Shown here: positions 31,339 to 37,738 of the stretch, piece by piece
Layout of the letters: each line of letters opens with the position of its first letter
Numbering within the stretch: position 1 is the first letter of the stretch
Assembly: GCA_964490005.1 (NCBI GenBank)
Contig: CAZBBB010000020.1
Location: 1-41,149 of the forward strand
DNA from: CAZBBB01 sp964490005
GTDB taxonomy: Bacteria; Planctomycetota; B15-G4
DNA: 41,149 nt
Reading direction: 5' to 3'
Notes under the pieces: model-generated
What the model was told of the DNA's origin: nothing
Database searches by the model: none
The model's input: the letters and a program-made list of their open reading frames with translations, nothing else
Program-made: the position numbers and the translations under genes

Positions 31339-33305
31339 TGGCGAGCTTCGGCACCTGGACTTCGCAGGACATCGACCTTGGCGATGCCGACAACGACGGC
31401 GACCTCGACGTGGTCGTCGCCAACGGCGGCGACACGGGCGCCAAGCTCAACCGGATCTACATCAACGGCGGTTTCGGCAGCACGACCGACGAGACCGCGA
31501 CGCGCTTCGCCGGCGTCCCCGCCGACTCGAGCAACGACATCGAGTTCGTCGACCACGACAACGACGGCGACCTCGACGTCGCGGTCGCCAACCGCGGCAA
31601 CCCCGGCAACGGCGGCGAGGTCAGCCGCTTCTACGTGAACCTCGGCGGCCTGCAGCTCGGCAGCGTCGGCTTCTTCGCCGAGGACACGGACGCGCGCTGG
31701 GGCGCGCTGCTCTCGGTGCCCGTCGGCGATCAGGTCTTCGGCGGCGACGCCGGCCCGTTCCGCGAGTTCTCCTGCGACTGCGAGTTCGGCGATCTCGACG
31801 ACGACGGCGACCTCGACCTGTTCCACAGCAGCTACGGCCCCAACTTCGCCGGCAATCGCGACAGCCGCATCTTCCTCAACGACGGCACGGGCGTCTTCGA
31901 CGAGCTGTTTCCGTGGGCCGACCCGGCCGCCGACATCAAGCTGCACGCGCGCGACATCGACCTGGTGGACTTCGACGGCGACCTCGACCTCGACGTCTTC
32001 GCCTCGAGCGTGAGCAGCCAGGCGCGGGTGTACCTGAACAACCTCAAGCAGCCGGCGGGCGCCACCCCCTTCACGGACATCACGCAGCTCGCGCTGCTCG
32101 CCCAGGGCGCGACGCAGCAGGGCACCCTCGGCTACGAGTGCGAGCCCGGCGATCTCGACGGCGACGGCGACTTCGACGTCTGGCTGGTGAACTACGACGA
32201 CACGCTCGACCGCGTGCTGCGCAACGACGGCCCGGTCGCCGGCGGTTTCAGGTTCACGAAGGTCGACGCGTGGATCGTCGGCGACCCGGATGTCCTGGAG
32301 AGCGACGTCGACTTCGGCGACTTCGACGGCGACGGTGACCTCGACGCCTTCGCCGCCCACTACGGCGGCACGAACTGGCTCTACCAGAGCGGACTGGCGC
32401 AGGGGTTCGATCCGTTGCACCAGGCGATCTTCCACCGCACGGGGGGCGGCGTCGGCAGTCTGGCGCTCGGCTTCGCCGAGATGCCGGTGACGGGGGGCGC
32501 GAGCACCCCGATCGACGGCGACTGGGGCGACCTCGACGGCGACGGCGACCACGACCTCGTCGTCGCGAACGACCTCGGTTGGACGAACTATCTCTACCGC
32601 AATGCGCTCGGCGTGCCCGACACGCACGCGCCGACCTTCGCCGCCGTCGAGCAGGTCGTGCCCGCGCCGGGCGTGCCGTCGGTCGTGCACGTCGCGCTGC
32701 GCGACAACGTGGCGTACGACCTCTTCATGTCTTTCGACGTGAAGCTCAAGTACGAAGTGAACGGCGGCGCGACGCAGTCGGTCGACATGTTCGCGCAGGG
32801 CGGCCAGCAGTTCCGCGGCGTGATTCCCGTGCAGAGCGGTACGGTCGAGTACTGGGTCGAGGCCACCGACGACTGCGGCAACACCGGCGTGTCGGCGCCG
32901 CAGACCTACGCGCAGGGCGGGGGCGTGCTGCCCTTCACCGATCTCGGTCACGCTCTGGCCGGCGCCCACGGCCCGCCCGTGCTCGCCGGCAGCGGAGCGC
33001 TGCTCACCGGCAGCGCCGGCGCGCTCACGCTCACGAATGCCGCGGGCCCGGGCGCCGTCGCGATCCTGTTCACGTCGCTGTCGAGCACGCCGACGCCCTT
33101 CAAGGGAGGGACGCTGCTGCCCGTGCCGATCGCGCTGCAGCTCACGCTGTCCACGGGCGGCAGCCCGGGTTCCATCCCGCTCGGCTGGTCGTCCTGGCCG
33201 GCCGGCCTGTCGGGCGCGAGCCTCTACTTCCAGTACGCGATCGCCGACGCCCTCGCCGTGCAGGGCGTGGCGCTCAGCAACGCGCTGCGCGCCGACGTGC
33301 CCTGA
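31227..33305 (+). CDS. Secreted seven-loop FG-GAP/VCBS propeller protein, paralog D
   Basis: 692 residues, 17 bp after C with GGAG 7 nt before the ATG. The signal peptide MNCMHRIVMAATAALLASSP (cleavage APA-Q) is identical to that of paralog E. The loops are DADNDGDLD, DHDNDGDLD, DLDDDGDLD, DFDGDLDLD, DLDGDGDFD, DFDGDGDLD and a variant seventh, DLDGDGDHD. The linker domain (HAPTFAAVEQVVPAPGVPSV, DDCGNTGVS) is distinct from the other four, and the C-terminal domain is identical to C. Extracellular; ligand unknown. Confidence 0.9.
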   Translation: MNCMHRIVMAATAALLASSPAPAQVLTDLQPGRNFVGVASFGTWTSQDIDLGDADNDGDLDVVVANGGDTGAKLNRIYINGGFGSTTDETATRFAGVPADSSNDIEFVDHDNDGDLDVAVANRGNPGNGGEVSRFYVNLGGLQLGSVGFFAEDTDARWGALLSVPVGDQVFGGDAGPFREFSCDCEFGDLDDDGDLDLFHSSYGPNFAGNRDSRIFLNDGTGVFDELFPWADPAADIKLHARDIDLVDFDGDLDLDVFASSVSSQARVYLNNLKQPAGATPFTDITQLALLAQGATQQGTLGYECEPGDLDGDGDFDVWLVNYDDTLDRVLRNDGPVAGGFRFTKVDAWIVGDPDVLESDVDFGDFDGDGDLDAFAAHYGGTNWLYQSGLAQGFDPLHQAIFHRTGGGVGSLALGFAEMPVTGGASTPIDGDWGDLDGDGDHDLVVANDLGWTNYLYRNALGVPDTHAPTFAAVEQVVPAPGVPSVVHVALRDNVAYDLFMSFDVKLKYEVNGGATQSVDMFAQGGQQFRGVIPVQSGTVEYWVEATDDCGNTGVSAPQTYAQGGGVLPFTDLGHALAGAHGPPVLAGSGALLTGSAGALTLTNAAGPGAVAILFTSLSSTPTPFKGGTLLPVPIALQLTLSTGGSPGSIPLGWSSWPAGLSGASLYFQYAIADALAVQGVALSNALRADVP

Positions 33306-33434
33306 GGCTCCGGAGCAAGCTCATGAACTGCATGCACCGAATCGTGATGGCTGCCACCGCGGCGCTCCTCGCGTCGTCGCCGGCGCCCGCCCAGGTCCTC
33401 ACCGACCTGCAGCCGGGGCGCAACTTCGTGGGGG
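32892..33434 (+). repeat. 543-bp direct repeat crossing the D-E gene junction, copy 2
   Basis: Second copy of 30796-31338: 3' end of D, 17-bp spacer and 5' end of E. Sequence diverges right after GTGGGGG in the mature N-terminus. Confidence 0.85.
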
Positions 33435-35395
33435 CGACGAACTTTGCCACGCACTGGTCGGAGAACATCGACGTCGGTGATGCCGACCTCGATGGCGATC
33501 TCGACGTGATCGTCGCTACCGGCGGCGATGGCGTGCCGAGAGTCAATCGCATCTACATCAACGACGGTCTTGCGAACTTCACCGACGGGACCGCGACGCG
33601 CTTCGCACCCATGCCGGCCGACCGCAGTCGCGACATCGAGTTCGTCGACCACGACAGCGACGGCGATCTCGATGTGCACGTCGCGAACAACGCCTCGTCG
33701 GCGGCGGGCGGAGACGTGAGCCGCTTCTACGTGAACCTCGGCGGCCTGCAGTTCGGTGCCCTCGGGTTCTACTCCGAGGACTCCGACCTGCGCTGGGGCG
33801 CGCTGCTCTCGGTGCCGCTCGCTCAGCAGGTTCATGGAGGCGATGCCGGGCCCTTTCGCGACTACTCCTGCGACTGCGACTTCGCCGACCTCGACGACGA
33901 CGGCGACCTCGACCTGTTCCACAGCTCGTACGGGCCGAACATGAACGGCTGGTTTCCGAGCCGGGTGTTTCTCAACGACGGCACCGGCGTGTTCAACGAG
34001 CTTTTTCCCTGGGCGGATGTCGGAGCCGACATCCAGACGCACGCCGTGGACATCGAATTCGTCGACCTTGACGGCGACTTCGATTTCGACATCGTCGACG
34101 CGAGCAGCTTCTCTCAGTCGCGACTGTACATGAATACGCTGTACGGGAGACCGGGATCGGCGCCCTTCGTCGACGTCACGCAGGAAGTGCTGATCGCGCC
34201 TGGCCATGTGCAAGTCGGGCTCAACACCTACGAGTGCGAGACCGGTGATCTCGACGGTGACGGCGACTTCGACGTCTGGATGGTCAACTACGACAACAAT
34301 CTTGACCGCATCCTGCGAAACGACGGGCCGACCGCGACGAGCTTCAAGTTCACTCAGGTCAACTCCTGGATCGTCGGCAACCCGAACGTCGACGAATACG
34401 AGGTCGACTTCGGCGACTACGACGGCGACGGCGACCTCGACGCCTTCGCCGCGACCTTCGGCGGCACGAACTGGCTCTACCAGAGCGGGTTGGCGCAGGG
34501 CCTCGACCCGGTGGCGCAGGGGCTGTTCCATCGCACGGGAGGCGGGGGCAGCCTGGCGGCGGCCTTTCCGGAGACGCCCACGACGCCAAACGGTGGTGCG
34601 TCACGCGACGGCGAGTGGGGCGATCTCGACGGCGACGGCGATCTCGACTTCGTGCTCGCGAACTACAGCGCGGACTTGCTGTACCTCAACGATCTCGGCG
34701 TGCCCGACACGCACGCGCCGACCTTCGCGCCGGTCGAGTCGATCGTCGCGCCGCCCGCCGGCCAGCCGGTCGTGGTGCATGCCGCGGTGCGCGACGGCGT
34801 GCCGTACTACCTGTTCATGTTCTACGACGTCGAGCTGCACTACGCGGTCGACGGCGGCGCGGTGCGGAGCGTCGCGATGTTCGCGCAGGGCGGCCAGCAG
34901 TTCCGCGGCGTGATTCCGGCGCAGAGCGGCGTCGTCGATTACTGGGTGACCGCCACCGATCTCGCAGGCAACACCGGCATCTCGGCGCCGCAGACCTACG
35001 CGCAGGGCGGGGGCGTGCTGCCCTTCACCGATCTCGGTCACGCTCTGGCCGGCGCCCACGGCCCGCCCGTGCTCGCCGGCAGCGGAGCGCTGCTCACCGG
35101 CAGCGCCGGCGCGCTCACGCTCACGAATGCCGCGGGCCCGGGCGCCGTCGCGATCCTGTTCACGTCGCTGTCGAGCACGCCGACGCCCTTCAAGGGAGGG
35201 ACGCTGCTGCCCGTGCCGATCGCGCTGCAGCTCACGCTGTCCACGGGCGGCAGCCCGGGTTCCATCCCGCTCGGCTGGTCGTCCTGGCCGGCCGGCCTGT
35301 CGGGCGCGAGCCTCTACTTCCAGTACGCGATCGCCGACGCCCTCGCCGTGCAGGGCGTGGCGCTCAGCAACGCGCTGCGCGCCGACCTGCCCTGA
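33323..35395 (+). CDS. Secreted seven-loop FG-GAP/VCBS propeller protein, paralog E
   Basis: 690 residues. The signal peptide and leader are identical to D, then it diverges after QVLTDLQPGRNFVGA. The seven loops are DADLDGDLD, DHDSDGDLD, DLDDDGDLD, DLDGDFDFD, DLDGDGDFD, DYDGDGDLD and DLDGDGDLD. The body uses more relaxed codons in places (for example around 34080-34200) than its neighbours. The linker and C-terminal domains match paralog C almost exactly, so E looks like a mosaic of a D-type 5' end, its own centre and a C-type 3' end. It is the last gene of the run; a short intergenic region follows. Confidence 0.9.
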   Translation: MNCMHRIVMAATAALLASSPAPAQVLTDLQPGRNFVGATNFATHWSENIDVGDADLDGDLDVIVATGGDGVPRVNRIYINDGLANFTDGTATRFAPMPADRSRDIEFVDHDSDGDLDVHVANNASSAAGGDVSRFYVNLGGLQFGALGFYSEDSDLRWGALLSVPLAQQVHGGDAGPFRDYSCDCDFADLDDDGDLDLFHSSYGPNMNGWFPSRVFLNDGTGVFNELFPWADVGADIQTHAVDIEFVDLDGDFDFDIVDASSFSQSRLYMNTLYGRPGSAPFVDVTQEVLIAPGHVQVGLNTYECETGDLDGDGDFDVWMVNYDNNLDRILRNDGPTATSFKFTQVNSWIVGNPNVDEYEVDFGDYDGDGDLDAFAATFGGTNWLYQSGLAQGLDPVAQGLFHRTGGGGSLAAAFPETPTTPNGGASRDGEWGDLDGDGDLDFVLANYSADLLYLNDLGVPDTHAPTFAPVESIVAPPAGQPVVVHAAVRDGVPYYLFMFYDVELHYAVDGGAVRSVAMFAQGGQQFRGVIPAQSGVVDYWVTATDLAGNTGISAPQTYAQGGGVLPFTDLGHALAGAHGPPVLAGSGALLTGSAGALTLTNAAGPGAVAILFTSLSSTPTPFKGGTLLPVPIALQLTLSTGGSPGSIPLGWSSWPAGLSGASLYFQYAIADALAVQGVALSNALRADLP
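34703..35395 (+). repeat. 693-bp direct repeat shared by paralogs C and E, copy in E
   Basis: See 30517-31209. The one visible substitution is at 35387 (C here, G at 31201). Confidence 0.8.
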
Positions 35396-35425
35396 GATCG
35401 ATCGCCGGCCGCGACGAGGCCGTTC

Positions 35426-35455
35426 TTGCCGGACACCCGCCCGGCCGCGGATGAT
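35426..35455 (+). promoter_or_regulatory. Promoter of methyltransferase/LpxR operon (TTGCCG-18-GATGAT)
   Basis: TTGCCG at 35426-35431 and GATGAT at 35450-35455 are 18 nt apart; then GCGCGC and the ATG at 35462. The -35 and spacing equal those of the tRNA promoter. The position predicts a leaderless mRNA. Confidence 0.5.
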
Positions 35456-35461
35456 GCGCGC

Positions 35462-36304
35462 ATGGCGAGCGGCACGAGCGGGGGGCGCAAGGCGGCGACG
35501 GGCTACCTGCACGGCTTCACGCCCGTCGAGCGCGACCGGCTGCGCCGACAGGCGCGCTTCCTCGAGGACAAGGTGCACGACGGCCTGCCGCTGCGCCGCG
35601 CGCGCAAGCTGATCGAGATCGGCTGCGGCGTCGGCGCGCAGACGGAGATCCTGCTGCGGCGCTTCCCCGAGCTGCACGTCACGGGCGTCGATGCCAGCGA
35701 GCCCAACCTGCAGGCCGCGCGCGAACACCTGACGGGCCTCGGCTGGGCGAACGGCCGCTTCGAGCTGCGCGTCATGGACGCCACGCATCTCGACCTGCCG
35801 GCCGACGGCTTCGACGCCGCCTTCCTGTGCTGGATCCTCGAGCACGTGGCCGACCCGGCCCGCGTGCTGTCCGAGGCGCGGCGCGTGCTGCGGCCGGGCG
35901 CGCCGATCATCTGCACCGAGGTGCAGAACGCGACCTTCTTCATCGACCCCTACAGCCCCAACACGCTGGCCTACTGGATGGCCTACAACGACTGGCAGCT
36001 CGAACTCGGCGGCGACCCCTTCGTCGGCGCCAAGCTCGGCAACCTGCTGCAGGCCGTCGGCTTCCGCGACATCACGACCAAGGTGCGCACCTTCCACCTC
36101 GACAACCGCCACGCCGGCGAGCGCGCCGAGTTCATCGCCTTCTGGAGCGAGCTGCTGCTCTCGGGCTGCGAGGGGCTGCTCGCCGCCGGGCGCGTGGCGC
36201 CGCAGACCGTCGAGGGCATGAAGGCCGAACTCAGGGACGTCGCGCGCGACCCGAACGCGGTGTTCTTCTACTCCTTCGTCACGGCGAGGGCGCGGTGCGG
36301 CTGA
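35462..36304 (+). CDS. Class I SAM-dependent methyltransferase
   Basis: 280 residues. It has motif I 'LIEIGCGVGAQTEILLRRFP', the acidic loop 'VTGVDASEPNL', 'LRVMDATHLDLPADGFDAAF' and 'ILEHVADPARVLSEARRVLR', a Methyltransf_11/25-type core at about residues 45-165. The C-terminal half ('FFIDPYSPNTLAYWMAYNDW' and 'GDPFVGAKLGNLLQAVGF') resembles small-molecule or lipid methyltransferases. The ATG at 35462 follows GATGAT by 6 nt. Its 3' end overlaps the start of the LpxR-like gene by 10 bases, so the two are co-translated. Substrate not known; the neighbour suggests envelope lipid. Confidence 0.88.
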   Translation: MASGTSGGRKAATGYLHGFTPVERDRLRRQARFLEDKVHDGLPLRRARKLIEIGCGVGAQTEILLRRFPELHVTGVDASEPNLQAAREHLTGLGWANGRFELRVMDATHLDLPADGFDAAFLCWILEHVADPARVLSEARRVLRPGAPIICTEVQNATFFIDPYSPNTLAYWMAYNDWQLELGGDPFVGAKLGNLLQAVGFRDITTKVRTFHLDNRHAGERAEFIAFWSELLLSGCEGLLAAGRVAPQTVEGMKAELRDVARDPNAVFFYSFVTARARCG

Positions 36305-37293
36305 TCGCCCTGCTCGCCGTCTGTGCACTGCTCGGCGCCTGCACGGCGACGCTGCGCAACGACGACTCCTCCTTTGGCGGCAACGGCGACCGCTGGTTCA
36401 CGAGTTCGATCCGCGGCGTGGCCGACCTCGACCCGGGCGACGAGGACAGTCTCGCCGCGCGCGCCAGCGCCGCGCTGCCGCTCGACTTCGTCGACGACTG
36501 GGTGCCGGGCGCCGGGCCGCTGCACGTCGGCCGCTCGATCACGGGCGGGCAGGAGCTGTACACGCCCGAGAACCTCGCGACGCCGCTGCTCGTGCCGACC
36601 GACCGTCCGTATGCGGCCTGGGCGTACGCCGGCGCGCTGCGCACCGCCACGCGCCTCGATGCCGACGCCGCGCGCCGCCACGACGTCGAACTCGCGGCCG
36701 AACTCGACCTCGGCTTCGTCGGCGATCCCGCGCTCGGCGAAGCCACGCAGAAGTTCTTCCACTCCGTCTTCAACCTGACCGACCCGCAAGGATGGGACAA
36801 CCAGCTCGAGACCGAGCCGGGCTTCATTCTCGCGGTCTCGGCGCGCGGCCGCGATCTCTACGCGGAGGACGTGCTCGGCACGGGCCTGGCCTTCGACAGC
36901 GTGTCGCGCGTGCAGGGCAGCCTCGGCAACATCCTCACGCACGTCGGGGTCGGCGAGACGCTGCGCGTCGGCGTCGACCTCGATCGCTCGCTCGACCCCG
37001 GCCTCGGCGAGCGCGCCCGTCCGGACGAGGCGCGCGACGCGACGCTGTTCTGGTTCGCGGACATCGAAGGCCGCTTCGTGCTGCGCAACATCTTCCTCGA
37101 CGGCAACACCTTCAGCAGCAGCCACGACGTCGAGCGCGAGGACTTCGTCACCGACCTCTCGACGGGTCTCGTCTGGCAGGACGGCGCCTGGCGGCTCGGC
37201 TACGTCTGGTCGCGCCGCTCCGAGGAGTTCGAAGGCCAGCGCGAAGACCAGACCACCGGCGCCCTCACCCTCGGCTGGACCGGACGCCGCTGA
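36295..37293 (+). CDS. LpxR-like (DUF2219) lipid A deacylase-family lipoprotein
   Basis: 332 residues from GTG at 36295. The N-terminus MRLIALLAVCALLGACTATL has a lipobox (LGAC), so the mature protein is probably a lipoprotein. The family hallmarks are 'RNDDSSFGGNGDRWFTSSIR' (N-D pair and T/S), 'RPYAAWAYAGAL' and 'GEATQKFFHSVFNL' with 'GWDNQLETEPGF'. In Salmonella LpxR the corresponding Asn-Asp and His residues form the active site that removes the 3'-acyloxyacyl group of lipid A. The last part is an amphipathic beta-strand series ending 'GALTLGWTGRR', consistent with an outer-membrane barrel. A lipobox on a barrel protein is unusual. It overlaps the methyltransferase gene by 10 bases. Confidence 0.85.
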   Translation: MRLIALLAVCALLGACTATLRNDDSSFGGNGDRWFTSSIRGVADLDPGDEDSLAARASAALPLDFVDDWVPGAGPLHVGRSITGGQELYTPENLATPLLVPTDRPYAAWAYAGALRTATRLDADAARRHDVELAAELDLGFVGDPALGEATQKFFHSVFNLTDPQGWDNQLETEPGFILAVSARGRDLYAEDVLGTGLAFDSVSRVQGSLGNILTHVGVGETLRVGVDLDRSLDPGLGERARPDEARDATLFWFADIEGRFVLRNIFLDGNTFSSSHDVEREDFVTDLSTGLVWQDGAWRLGYVWSRRSEEFEGQREDQTTGALTLGWTGRR

Positions 37294-37358
37294 GCGCGCG
37301 GCCGCGGTGGCAGCTGTCTTCGTGGTGCGCACGACAGCGGACGTGACGCGCAGCGCGG

Positions 37359-37433
37359 GGCGGGGTGCAGCGGGGGTCTCCTCGCTCCGCCCCCCGAAAG
37401 GCTGCCGCTCGGAGACCCCCGCAGCACCCCGCC
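37359..37433. repeat. Intergenic palindrome (24-bp arms)
   Basis: Arms 37359-37382 and 37410-37433 are inverted repeats with two mismatches in 24, separated by a GC-rich 27-nt loop. It lies 65 bp after the LpxR-like stop and could be a terminator or processing hairpin, or a dispersed palindromic element like that at 21709-21820. The rest of 37294-37640 contains no supported gene. Confidence 0.7.
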
Positions 37434-37542
37434 TGGATGCGTCGGGGGCGTGCGCGACGGGATGCGTGGCGCCCGGTACGACAGGCGAGCGGCTCGTCGG
37501 CAGATGAGCGATGTGAGATGCCCCGAGATTCGCGAGGAGGCG

Positions 37543-37548
37543 TACCAT
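37543..37548 (+). promoter_or_regulatory. Putative -10 element (TACCAT)
   Basis: TACCAT followed by GTGCCGCG, the same -10-plus-GC block as elsewhere in the window. It would start transcription near 37556 and give a leader of about 90 nt before the ATG at 37645. Confidence 0.4.
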
Positions 37549-37633
37549 GTGCCGCGGGGATGGTGCCGACCGTAGGCCGGCCACCGATCCGCCAGCGTCA
37601 TGCACACGCGCGGCGCACTGCCGCGCACGGAAG

Positions 37634-37647
37634 AAGGAGGCGCGATG
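37634..37647 (+). promoter_or_regulatory. Strong Shine-Dalgarno (AAGGAGG) and ATG in the wrong frame
   Basis: AAGGAGG at 37634-37640 is 4 nt from the ATG at 37645-37647, the best ribosome-binding site in the window. The ATG frame runs through the octanucleotide repeat and stops at 37851 after 68 codons; the secreted protein is encoded in the +1 frame relative to it. One added repeat unit, or two removed, joins them. Confidence 0.7.
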
Positions 37648-37673
37648 CGAAGCGATGGTGACCGAGTGACACA

Positions 37674-37718
37674 CCGGACAACCGGACAACCGGACAACCG
37701 GACAACCGGACAACCGGA
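37674..37718 (+). repeat. Octanucleotide tandem repeat (CCGGACAA x5 plus 5 nt)
   Basis: Five perfect copies of CCGGACAA (37674-37713) and a partial sixth. Because 8 is not a multiple of 3, unit gain or loss changes the frame. The repeat has no stop in any forward frame and always encodes rotations of the octapeptide PDNRTTGQ. It lies between a strong start site and a signal-peptide-coding segment, as in known simple-repeat contingency genes. The antisense translation (a repeating VRLSGCPV) is a familiar spurious peptide, so the same octamer probably occurs as dispersed repeats in other genomes. Confidence 0.9.
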
Positions 37719-37738
37719 ACAGGTTCCGCGCCGGCGTC

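Noticed and set aside
24961..34531. Long antisense frames rich in 'VEVAVEVDEV'-like residues across the propeller genes
   Set aside because: They are mirror images of GAC/GTC-rich calcium-loop codons; no start signal or domain, and the sense proteins are convincing.
37674..37718. CRISPR array
   Set aside because: The repeats are 8 bp with no spacers and no cas genes nearby; it is a simple tandem repeat.
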